Part shown: piece after piece, positions 16,462-24,206 of the stretch
How the letters are laid out: every line of letters begins with the position of its first letter
How positions within the stretch are numbered: the stretch's first letter is position 1
Origin: Lachnospiraceae bacterium
Lineage (GTDB): Bacteria > Bacillota > Clostridia > Lachnospirales > Lachnospiraceae
Length of the DNA: 60,972 nt
Direction: 5' to 3'
Assembly (NCBI GenBank): GCA_017615545.1
Contig: JAFZZY010000035.1
Location: 1 to 60,972 of the forward strand
The notes under the pieces: model-generated
Told to the model about the DNA's origin: nothing
The model's database searches: none
Seen by the model: only the letters and a program-made list of their open reading frames with translations
Program-made: the position numbers and the translations under genes

Positions 16462-17820
16462 ATGAAGATCATCGTTGTTGGCTGCGGTAATGTCGGCGGG
16501 GCGCTGACGGAGCAGCTGTGTAAAGAGGGCCATAATGTGACTGTGATCGATGACTCGAAGGAGTCGGTCGAAGCATTGGCCAATAAGTGTGACATCATGG
16601 GCGTGGTCGGAGACGGCGCGAGTTATTCGACGCAGATGGAGGCCGGCGTTGAGCAGGCGGATCTGCTGATCGCGGTGACCGATTCCGATGAGGTCAATCT
16701 TTTGTGTTGCCTGATCGCGAAGAAGGCCGGCGACTGCTCGACCATCGCGCGTGTCCGCAACCCGGTCTACAACCGCGAGGTCGACTTCATCAAGGAGGAG
16801 TTGGGCCTTTCGATGACTATCAACCCGGAGCTCGCGACGGCGCACGCCATCGCGCGGCTGCTGAAGTTCCCGTCAGCGATCTCGGTTGAGACGTTCGCGA
16901 AGGGTAAGGTCGAGCTGTCCAGTTTTAAACTGGATGCGAAGAATGTGCTGGTTGGCCTGCAGTTGAAGGAGGTTTCCTCACGTCTGGGCTGTAACGTCCT
17001 GATCTGTATCGTTGAGCGGGACGGAGAGGTTCACATCCCCGGGGGTAATTTCACCCTGAAGGAGAACGATGTGATCCATGTGGCGGCGACGCCGAGGAAC
17101 ATCGTGAAGTTCTTCCGTGCCATGGGTATGGCGACGAAGGCGGTAAAGGATGCGCTCATCGTGGGCGGCGGTTCGACGACGTACTATCTGGCGCAGGAGC
17201 TGATCTCGAGTGGTATCTCGACGAAGATCATCGAGCGCGATGCGGAGCGGGCGGACGAACTGTCCGAGCTTTTGCCGGATGCGTCGATCATCTGCGGCGA
17301 CGGGGCGGACCGGAGCGTGCTGATGGAGGAGGGCATTGCCCGCGCCAGCGCTTTTGTGTCCATGACGAATATGGATGAGGAGAATATCATGCTGTCGATG
17401 TTCGCGCGGAAGGTTTCGCAGGCGAAGGTCGTGACGCGTATTCACCGCATCTATTATGATGAATTGATCAAGACTTTGGACGTGGGAAGCATCATTTTCC
17501 CGAAGTTTACGACGGCGGAGGAGATCGTACGTTATGTGCGTGCGATGTCGAACTCGCTCGGCAGTAATGTGGAGACGCTGTACCAGCTGGTCGACAACCG
17601 GGCGGAGGCGTTGGAGTTCTGGATCCGCGAGGAATCGCCGGTGGTTGGAGTGCCGCTGTCGGAATTGTCGCTGAAGGATAATCTGCTGCTGGCCTGCATT
17701 AACCGAAAGGGGTCGATCCTGATCCCCGGCGGCCAGGATAAGATCATGGTGGGCGATACGGTCATCGTCATCACGACGCACACCGGCCTGCATGATGTGA
17801 AGGATATTCTGGAGGATTAG
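16462..17820 (+). CDS. trkA: Trk potassium uptake regulatory subunit TrkA
   Basis: The 452-residue cytoplasmic protein is a tandem RCK pair: Rossmann NAD-binding parts begin MKIIVVGCGNVGGAL and, in the second half, DALIVGGGSTTYYL, each followed by an RCK_C part. It gates the TrkH channel in response to nucleotides. In Firmicutes the RCK_C parts often bind cyclic di-AMP; that is family knowledge, not visible here. trkH starts one base after its stop codon. Confidence 0.97.
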   Translation: MKIIVVGCGNVGGALTEQLCKEGHNVTVIDDSKESVEALANKCDIMGVVGDGASYSTQMEAGVEQADLLIAVTDSDEVNLLCCLIAKKAGDCSTIARVRNPVYNREVDFIKEELGLSMTINPELATAHAIARLLKFPSAISVETFAKGKVELSSFKLDAKNVLVGLQLKEVSSRLGCNVLICIVERDGEVHIPGGNFTLKENDVIHVAATPRNIVKFFRAMGMATKAVKDALIVGGGSTTYYLAQELISSGISTKIIERDAERADELSELLPDASIICGDGADRSVLMEEGIARASAFVSMTNMDEENIMLSMFARKVSQAKVVTRIHRIYYDELIKTLDVGSIIFPKFTTAEEIVRYVRAMSNSLGSNVETLYQLVDNRAEALEFWIREESPVVGVPLSELSLKDNLLLACINRKGSILIPGGQDKIMVGDTVIVITTHTGLHDVKDILED

Positions 17821-17821
17821 T

Positions 17822-19264
17822 ATGAATTATCCCATGATATTCTATATACTCAGCCGCGTGCTTCAGCTGCAGGGCGTGTTTATGGCGCTACCTTGCGTGA
17901 CGGCACTGATCTACCGGGAGCATCAGGGCGTTGCGTACCTGATCGTGATGGTGGGCAGCCTGGTCCTGGGCACGTTGGGCCGATATATTAAGAGGGACAA
18001 TCAGTCGTTCTATGCGCGCGAGGGTTTTGTGACGGTCGCTTTTGCCTGGATCCTGATGAGTCTCGTCGGCGCGTTGCCGTTCGTCATCAGCGGCGAGATC
18101 AAATCGTTTGTCGATGCGCTGTTTGAGAGCATTTCAGGCTTTACGACGACCGGTGCGAGCATCCTGACGGACGTAGAGGCGATGAGTAAGACCGGCCTGA
18201 TCTGGCGTTCGTTTACGCACTGGATCGGCGGTATGGGCGTGCTGGTATTTCTGCTCGCGTTCCTGCCCATGACGGGCGGCTCGGATATGTACCTGATGCG
18301 GGCGGAGAGCCCCGGACCTTCGGTCGGCAAATTGGTGCCGCGTATGCGTTCGACGGCGCAGATCTTGTATGGTATCTACATTTTTGTGACGGTGGCCGAG
18401 ATCGGCACGCTGTTGATCCTGGGCATGAAACCGTTTGACTCTCTGGCGCTTTCGTTTGCGACGGCCGGCACCGGCGGTTTCGGTATCCTGAATTCAAGCG
18501 TCGGCGCGTACACGATGGGGCAGCAGACGGCGATCACGATCTTCATGATCCTGTTTGGTGTGAATTTCAACGTGTATTTTCTCTTCCTCATGAAGAAGCC
18601 GAAGCAGGCGCTCAAATGCGAGGAGCTTCGTTACTATCTGATCATTATCGTGGTCGCGATCACGGTGATCACGGCCAATATCTATAACAGCGGTCATTAT
18701 TCCACCGTGCGGGACGCTTTGCATCATTCGGCGTTCCAGGTCGGTTCGATCATGACGACGACCGGTTTTTCGACGGCGGATTTTAATGTGTGGCCGACAT
18801 TTTCCCAGGCGGTCCTGGTGCTGCTGATGTTCATCGGCGCCTGTGCCGGCAGTACCGGTGGCGGTATGAAGGTATCGCGTTGGGTGCTGCTGTTTAAGTC
18901 CTGTCGCAATGAGCTGGGACGGTCTGTCCACCCGCGCAGCGTGCGTCGCGTCCACTTCGAGGGACGCCCCATGGAGAAATCCATGATCCATTCGGTGGAG
19001 CGCTTCGTAGTTGCATATTTGCTGGTATTTGTAACTTCTATTATTCTCGTTTCGCTGGATAACCTGAGTTTTACGGAAACGTTCACTTCGGTCGCAGCTA
19101 CGCTGAATAATATCGGTCCGGGTCTCGGAGTCGTGGGACCTGCCGGAAACTATTCTTCCCTTAGTATCCTGTCGAAGTCGGTGCTGATGTTTGACATGCT
19201 CGCCGGACGTCTGGAGATCCTCCCGATGCTGGTGCTGCTCCTGCGCGGAACATGGAAGAAATAA
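17822..19264 (+). CDS. trkH: Trk potassium uptake channel subunit TrkH
   Basis: The 480-residue membrane protein has about ten hydrophobic segments and the four pore-loop signatures of the TrkH/KtrB family (for example SISGFTTTGAS, ATAGTGGFG, TTTGFSTADF and an ending with NNIGPGLG). It takes up K+ driven by the membrane potential or Na+ together with TrkA. The start follows the trkA stop codon by one base, so translation is probably coupled. A terminator follows 16 bases after the stop codon. Confidence 0.97.
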   Translation: MNYPMIFYILSRVLQLQGVFMALPCVTALIYREHQGVAYLIVMVGSLVLGTLGRYIKRDNQSFYAREGFVTVAFAWILMSLVGALPFVISGEIKSFVDALFESISGFTTTGASILTDVEAMSKTGLIWRSFTHWIGGMGVLVFLLAFLPMTGGSDMYLMRAESPGPSVGKLVPRMRSTAQILYGIYIFVTVAEIGTLLILGMKPFDSLALSFATAGTGGFGILNSSVGAYTMGQQTAITIFMILFGVNFNVYFLFLMKKPKQALKCEELRYYLIIIVVAITVITANIYNSGHYSTVRDALHHSAFQVGSIMTTTGFSTADFNVWPTFSQAVLVLLMFIGACAGSTGGGMKVSRWVLLFKSCRNELGRSVHPRSVRRVHFEGRPMEKSMIHSVERFVVAYLLVFVTSIILVSLDNLSFTETFTSVAATLNNIGPGLGVVGPAGNYSSLSILSKSVLMFDMLAGRLEILPMLVLLLRGTWKK

Positions 19265-19280
19265 ACTATATGTAGAATCA

Positions 19281-19310
19281 AACGAGATGCCGATCCGGCA
19301 TCTCGTTTTT
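19281..19310 (+). terminator. Terminator of trkAH
   Basis: A 12-bp stem (19281-19292 with 19296-19307) with a 3-base loop, then T. Confidence 0.93.
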
Positions 19311-19341
19311 GCTTTTGTTCATGCATATTTGGGAGAAGACA

Positions 19342-19364
19342 CAAAAAAACTCCCTTCCGGGAGT
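19342..19364 (-). terminator. Minus-strand terminator with no obvious gene
   Basis: The hairpin ACTCCC-TTCC-GGGAGT (19349-19364) is followed, on the minus strand only, by seven T. It would end a leftward transcript coming from 19365 or beyond, yet no protein gene ends there: the AraC gene has its own terminator at 19815-19844. Confidence 0.75.
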
Positions 19365-19814
19365 ATCAGACTTCTTCATATCTTCATACATTGGTATTCT
19401 TATGCCGAAACGGAAAACCTTCGGCAAATGTTACCTGTGTTTTTGTGCTTCAAAACGTGTGAACCGCGGGCGGTGACGCTCGCAAGAAAGGAATTAGAAT
19501 GTCCCGAGATGGACGTGTGTAGCGCGATGGATTGCATCTCCGCCAGCAGCAGAAGGAATGCGGTTCACAACCGGTCGGGTGTTCAAACCTGACCTATAAT
19601 CGTTGAAACCGACTATCTATCAAAAGGGTTGAGCCATCGACCCTTTGAGACAATGCAGGAAATGGGACACTCTATCCGTACTGGTATCTCATCCGTCTGC
19701 ATAAGTATGATCTCAACTTACGCTATAAGTGTACTCTTTTTTCATACAATTCACAATAGACAGATGTGTTCTAAAGTACTGATTGTTTGTGCTTCGGTTT
19801 TGCAAGGACATTGC
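19365..19814. other. Gene-free structured region, possible non-coding RNA or mobile-element remnant
   Basis: No convincing protein is encoded here. Several hairpins lie in a row: TGCCGAA/TTCGGCA (19403-19426), a long-range pair GTGAACCGC/GCGGTTCAC (19459-19467 with 19560-19568) enclosing smaller stems, GGTCGGGT/ACCTGACC (19573-19594) and AAAGGGTT/GACCCTTT (19623-19646). On the minus strand a candidate promoter at 19728-19756 and the orphan terminator at 19342-19364 would frame a transcript of about 380 bases. I do not recognise tmRNA, SRP, 6S or RNase P RNA. A decayed transposon end with its guide-type RNA is another option. Confidence 0.45.
19728..19756 (-). promoter_or_regulatory. Candidate minus-strand promoter for the structured region
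   Basis: Read on the minus strand: TTGTGA (19756-19751), 17 bases, TACACT (19733-19728). It points into the hairpin cluster. Confidence 0.4.
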
Positions 19815-19844
19815 AAAAAGTAAAGTCGCCGGATCTTACTTTTT
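19815..19844 (-). terminator. Terminator of the AraC gene, bidirectional in form
   Basis: AAAAAGTAA (19815-19823) pairs with TTACTTTTT (19836-19844). The stem overlaps the stop codon of the gene, and a T run exists on either strand. Confidence 0.65.
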
Positions 19845-20633
19845 ATCCGAATAACGTTTGCGATACTCGGTGGGCGTCAGTCCGGTGTAGTTCTTAAACT
19901 GGCGCATGAAATGCACGTCGTTGTTGTAGCCGCATTGCTCGGAGATCGCAGATACCGGGATCTTCGTGGAAGACAGAAGGAGTTTCGCGTGGGACATCCG
20001 GCTCTGCAGGATATCGTCGCGAACGCTCTGTCCGAAGAGCATCTTGTAGGAATGCTGGAAATAGGAGCGGGATACATTGGCCGCACGGGCCATCTCGTCG
20101 ATGGTCATGCGGAAGGCATGTGTACTGAAGATCTTTTCGCGGATCGCGCGGAGCGAGTGGAAGTGATCGGAATTCAGGTCCGAAGAGTTCAGTGAAGTTC
20201 CACGAACGGCGCGCCCCAGCTTCAGGATCAGCAGGCGGAAGTAGAGGTTCATGGCTTCCGCGCGGTCCTCGTCGGGCGTGCAGAATTCAAAGCACATGTT
20301 GCGGAGGATCTCGGAACACTCGGTGAGCTCGCCGACGTATACAGGTCGGTTGAAGACCATATTATGCGACAAAAAGTACTCTTCATCGCCTTCCTCGAAG
20401 TGGAAGTGGATGAAGTCGTCAATGTAGGGCTCTTTGTTGGCGCCGTATTCGTGCGGCACGCCGGCCTTATAGATAACGAAACTGTTTTTGCGCACGGGAA
20501 CGAGGGCGCCATTAACGGAGAAAAGCGCCGGGGATTTGATCAGAAGCAGGATGTGGTTCTCCAGACCCTGCGGCCGATCGATATGAAAATCTTCCGGGTG
20601 CTTATGCTGACACCCGATATAGTCAACGATCAT
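19836..20633 (-). CDS. AraC-family transcriptional regulator
   Basis: The 265-residue protein has an N-terminal cupin-type sensor domain (motif KNSFVIYKAGVPHEYGA) and a C-terminal AraC DNA-binding domain with two helix-turn-helices: MTIDEMARAANVSRSYFQHSY and VSAISEQCGYNNDVHFMRQFK, ending GLTPTEYRKRY. AGGAGG lies about eight bases before ATG 20633 (on the minus strand). It probably controls sugar-related genes, as this family commonly does, but no operon is attached: its neighbours are an unrelated structured region and a nuclease-like gene. Confidence 0.94.
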   Translation of the reverse strand: MIVDYIGCQHKHPEDFHIDRPQGLENHILLLIKSPALFSVNGALVPVRKNSFVIYKAGVPHEYGANKEPYIDDFIHFHFEEGDEEYFLSHNMVFNRPVYVGELTECSEILRNMCFEFCTPDEDRAEAMNLYFRLLILKLGRAVRGTSLNSSDLNSDHFHSLRAIREKIFSTHAFRMTIDEMARAANVSRSYFQHSYKMLFGQSVRDDILQSRMSHAKLLLSSTKIPVSAISEQCGYNNDVHFMRQFKNYTGLTPTEYRKRYSDKK

Positions 20634-20732
20634 AGCGACCTCCTTCTGCTAACGGATCGAGATGGATCATTGGGTTTCGATATGTTTCATGGAACCGCAT
20701 AAGAGTTACTGTGCGATCCCGTCGTTGATATA

Positions 20733-20761
20733 ATTTTAGCGTTTTGGAAGATCACTGTCAA
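20733..20761 (-). promoter_or_regulatory. Sigma-A promoter of the AraC gene
   Basis: On the minus strand: perfect TTGACA (20761-20756), 17 bases, TAAAAT (20738-20733). The leader to ATG 20633 is about 93 bases. Confidence 0.8.
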
Positions 20762-20881
20762 GTGGTGGGAGGGGGCGGACCGTTACGACTCGTCAACTCA
20801 TCGAATAAAGGTAGGACAACCGAAGTAGCTGCCATTCTATAAAAATCAGTGTAGGGGTCAGCGGTGTGATATAAAACAGAT

Positions 20882-21697
20882 TTACTCCAGGTACCCAAGC
20901 GTGGCTTTAATTTCTTTTACCATTTTTCGTATCGTTTTGGTATCTAACGGAAACCTTCCGGTTTCAAAAGTCCAGATGAAAGAGTCATGGCGGAACAGGC
21001 CATTGGCTTCGTACTTACGGATTTTCAGGAATGCTTTGTTCCGATAGTCCATATCATCCATCATTCCAAAGTGCTCCCAATACATTTCCTTTCGCTGTTT
21101 TATGTTTAGTAGAGTGAAGTCCGGATGAACGATCTCTGAATTGAGATGAAGAGGTTTTTCGTATAAGAAGGGGATCGAGAGATCATCGAGAATGTCTGCG
21201 ATCAGAATTTCGGATTTTGAGCGAACCCGAAGACCTTTCCTCGTATAATACTCGGCTGATTTATCTTCAAAAGTCAGCCCGATGTAGTCTTGATTCTTCC
21301 ATTTTCTGATGTAGGCTTCATCGGAGAGGTGATGTGGAATGATCAAGTCTCGCTTCGCATAAGCCATCTGTGCCAGGGCGGTTTCGAATGGATCTGAAAA
21401 GCGCGGAAGAAGCATCTTCAGTCCTTCGATCCTTTTTTGTATTCGATCGACCAAAATCTTATCATATTCGATTTGGGCCAGATGTGCTGCTGTTTTTTTA
21501 TCGCGTTTCTTGATATATTTCTCTGGTTCCTTTGCCTTGGGTGTTCGCACGAAATACTGGAAGCCTTTGCCGTGCCGTATGGCATGAAGACTCCATTCTT
21601 CGGGATATAGTTTTCTCAATTTAGCTATTTCGTTAGAAATAGTAAGAAGATCTTTTTCGAGAGTTTCGATCTCTTTTGTGATATCTTCGATTTGCAT
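20882..21697 (-). CDS. PD-(D/E)XK nuclease-like protein of unknown role
   Basis: The 271-residue protein starts at ATG 21697 (minus strand), behind AGGAGA; a longer frame has no such site. Residues 1-35 look like a coiled-coil. The C-terminal half has RSKSEILIADIL, then SEIVHPDF, then YWEHFG: Glu...Asp...Glu spacing as in the restriction-endonuclease-like fold, in the variant (PDF followed by WEHFG) that I associate with nuclease domains near helicases. No helicase, methylase or toxin partner is adjacent. Its 5' end lies about 40 bases from a 600-bp array of tandem repeats. Function (defence, repair or repeat maintenance) is open; fold assignment is from motif reading only. Confidence 0.65.
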   Translation of the reverse strand: MQIEDITKEIETLEKDLLTISNEIAKLRKLYPEEWSLHAIRHGKGFQYFVRTPKAKEPEKYIKKRDKKTAAHLAQIEYDKILVDRIQKRIEGLKMLLPRFSDPFETALAQMAYAKRDLIIPHHLSDEAYIRKWKNQDYIGLTFEDKSAEYYTRKGLRVRSKSEILIADILDDLSIPFLYEKPLHLNSEIVHPDFTLLNIKQRKEMYWEHFGMMDDMDYRNKAFLKIRKYEANGLFRHDSFIWTFETGRFPLDTKTIRKMVKEIKATLGYLE

Positions 21698-21738
21698 ATG
21701 AATTCTCCTTTTATGAATCAAATTGAAGTGAGGGTGGT

Positions 21739-22345
21739 TTTGTTGCATTTTCTTGCTTAGCGGGAGGGTGCGCCCAGAGAGGCGGCCACAAGAAGAGAGG
21801 AAAAGGTAGTTTTTGGTTGCTTTTATGCGCAGAAAGGGAGGGTGAACCAGAGGGAGCGGCTACCAAAAGAGAGGAAAAGGTAGCTTTTGGTTGCTTTTAT
21901 GAGCTGAATGGGAGGGCGATCCAGAGATGATGGCCACCAAAAGAGGGGAAAAGGTAGCTTTTGGTTGCTTTTATGCGCTGAATGGGAGGGTGATCCTGGG
22001 GGTGTGGCCACCAAAAGAGAGGAAAAAATAGTTTTTGGTTGCTTTTATGAGCTGAACGGGAGGGCGAACCAGAGATAGCGGCCACCAAAAGAGGGGAAAA
22101 AGAAGTTTTTGGTTGCTTTTATGAGCTGAATGGGAGGGTGAACCTGGGGGTGTGGCCACCAAAAGAGAGGAAAAAATAGTTTTTGGTTGCTTTTATGCGC
22201 TGAACGGGAGGGTGATCCTGGGGGCGTGGCTACCAAAAGAGAGGAAAAGGTAGCTTTTGGTTGCTTTTATGAGCTGAACGGGAGGGTGAACCAGAGATAG
22301 CGGCCACCAAAAGAAAGGAAAAAATAGCTTTGGTTGCTTTTATAA
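21739..22345. repeat. Tandem array of about eight 74-bp units
   Basis: The word TTGGTTGC recurs at 21813, 21887, 21961, 22035, 22109, 22183, 22257 and 22330, so the period is 74 (the last step 73). A degenerate unit begins near 21739. Each unit carries an inverted repeat, GCxACCAAAAG with CTTTTGGTTGC, around a purine-rich loop of about 14 bases, then a GGGAGGGTG segment. Since 74 is not a multiple of three, the frames on the minus strand shift from unit to unit and are not coding. There are no spacers, so it is not CRISPR. Confidence 0.95.
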
Positions 22346-23009
22346 GGAGAAGGGATTAGCGATCGCAGAGTAGCGGCTTCCAAGAGAAAAAGTAGATTAA
22401 CAGAAAACCACACGGCTTATGGTTTCCCGGCCGTGTGGAAATAACAAGAAGGAAATAGGAAAATGAAAACAAAAAGTGTCACATTGTGACTATGGCAAAA
22501 ACCACAGATAAGTTGGAGGGGTCTGCGGTTTTAAAATCTGATACAAGGAAGATTTGCTTTGCAAATCTTCGGAGGCTCGAAGTTTATTCTTTCTCGAAGC
22601 CTTTGGCTTCTCGCAAGAACCAAACTTCTCGCATTCAAGGTTCTTCGAACCTTGAATGGGGTTGACGGGCGGTGGCAGGCCGCCCGCCGAGCTAAGAAAA
22701 GATTCTTATTTAAGATGCTTTGTGCATGCATGACCGGAACTTGCGTTCCGTATAAAGCTTTGGGAATTGGTACGGGGAGCAGCTGCATTGCAGCTTGTTT
22801 CCCTCGCTTTATGGTTACATGATAATGGATAAATGTGACTAAAATATGATTGGTTTCTAAAATAAGTATAAAGTCTTTCTAAAAAAAGATTAAAAAGAAA
22901 TCTGCAATTTCTTCTTGTAAGATCTGTCGATTTATGATAAATTATAAAGTAGCCCTGTCAGGCTCGTTGCGTGCTGATGAACGACATGCAATAAGGAGGT
23001 TTAGCTTTA
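22346..23009. other. 664-bp gene-free stretch with a chain of short hairpins
   Basis: No gene is visible. A hairpin with arms CCACACGG/CCGTGTGG lies near 22410-22438. From 22548 to 22785 come perfect or near-perfect hairpins in series: 22548-22570 (10 bp), 22596-22610 (6 bp), 22632-22658 (12 bp), 22666-22686 (7 bp), 22735-22750 (6 bp) and 22771-22785 (6 bp), nearly all with loops of three to four bases. The last 200 bases are AT-rich and should hold the mreB promoter, which I could not place with confidence. Confidence 0.7.
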
Positions 23010-24005
23010 ATGATGATGTTATCTGCAGATATTGGAATCGACCTCGGAACATCCAGTATCTTAGTATATGTTAAAGGAAAAGGCGTCGTGCTGAAGGAGC
23101 CGTCTGTCGTTGCGATCGATCGTGAAACGAATGAGATCAAGGCGATCGGTGAAGATGCGCGCTTAATGATCGGCCGCACGCCCGGTAATATCGTGGCTAT
23201 CCGTCCGCTTCGTCAGGGTGTTATCAGCGACTATATCGCTACCCAGAAGATGTTAAAGTATTTTATCCGCAAGGCTATGGGTCGCCGTACGCTGCGTAAG
23301 CCGCGTATCTGCGTGTGCGTTCCCAGTGAGATCACGGAAGTTGAGCGTAAGGCGGTCGAGGATGCGACCTACGAAGCCGGTGCGCGCGATGTTCGTATCA
23401 TTGAGGAGCCGGTAGCAGCAGCGATCGGCGCAGGTGTGGATATTTCCAAGGCATGCGGTAATATGATCGTTGATATCGGCGGCGGAACATCGGATATCGC
23501 AGTCATTTCCCTCGGAGGCACGGTGGTAAGCAATTCCATCAAGGTCGCGGGCGATGATTTCGATGATGCGATCGTTCGTTATATGAGAAAGAAGCACAAT
23601 CTCCTGATCGGTGAACGCACCGCTGAGGAGATCAAGATCAATATCGGTACCTGCTATCCGCGTCAGGATGTCCTGACCATGGACGTGCGGGGAAGAAACC
23701 TGGTCACAGGTCTGCCTAAGACCGTGACATTCACCTCGGATGAGACGTTGGAGGCTCTGCGCGAGCCTGCAACACAAATTGTCGATGCCGTTCATGCGGT
23801 CCTGGAGCGTACGCCCCCGGAGCTGGCGGCAGATATCTCCGATCGGGGCATCGTCCTGACCGGCGGCGGTGCGCTGCTGCGCGGTCTGGAAGAACTGATC
23901 GAAGAGAAAACAGGAATCAATACGATTACCGCTGAGGATCCGATGACCTGTGTGGCCATCGGTACAGGTAAATATATTGAGTTTCTGGATGCGATGGGCG
24001 AATAA
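23010..24005 (+). CDS. mreB: MreB/Mbl family rod-shape actin homolog
   Basis: The 331-residue protein has the actin-fold nucleotide motifs GIDLGTSSILVY (phosphate 1), DIGGGTSDIAVI (phosphate 2) and VLTGGGALLRGLEEL (adenosine), and normal MreB length. It forms membrane-bound filaments that guide lateral wall synthesis. AAGGAGG nine bases before ATG 23010 supports the start, though two further ATG codons follow at once. It stands alone: no mreC or mreD follows, and a terminator comes after it. Such solitary copies are usually Mbl or MreBH-type paralogs rather than the mreBCD copy. Confidence 0.95.
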   Translation: MMMLSADIGIDLGTSSILVYVKGKGVVLKEPSVVAIDRETNEIKAIGEDARLMIGRTPGNIVAIRPLRQGVISDYIATQKMLKYFIRKAMGRRTLRKPRICVCVPSEITEVERKAVEDATYEAGARDVRIIEEPVAAAIGAGVDISKACGNMIVDIGGGTSDIAVISLGGTVVSNSIKVAGDDFDDAIVRYMRKKHNLLIGERTAEEIKINIGTCYPRQDVLTMDVRGRNLVTGLPKTVTFTSDETLEALREPATQIVDAVHAVLERTPPELAADISDRGIVLTGGGALLRGLEELIEEKTGINTITAEDPMTCVAIGTGKYIEFLDAMGE

Positions 24006-24015
24006 AGGTTGCTTG

Positions 24016-24066
24016 ACGTGCTTCTGTTTCTCGGGAAGTTATTTCCTGTACAGAAGCACGTTTTTT
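24016..24066 (+). terminator. Terminator of mreB
   Basis: A 12-bp stem (24016-24027 with 24050-24061) with a 22-base loop and six T. Confidence 0.88.
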
Positions 24067-24206
24067 GCGTTTTTTTACACGATATGTATCACCGGTTGCA
24101 GGCGTGAAAGTCGCAGAGTATACGCATTTTTTTCGTTGTTAGGTTTCGGAAAATGCGTTCCGGCAGCCGGAGGATGATAAAGAGCAGATTTGAGAGGTTA
24201 CGAGAG

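Noticed and set aside
19191..19592. Plus-strand open frame of 133 codons after trkH
   Set aside because: It begins inside trkH, crosses the trkAH terminator and has no ribosome binding site; at most its last part is a decayed transposase end.
21739..22345. CRISPR array or protein repeats
   Set aside because: Units are contiguous without unique spacers, and the 74-bp period shifts the reading frame each time, so neither CRISPR nor a repeat protein fits.
22559..22822. Open frame of 87 codons before mreB
   Set aside because: It is made of hairpin DNA, has no ribosome binding site and no protein-like composition.
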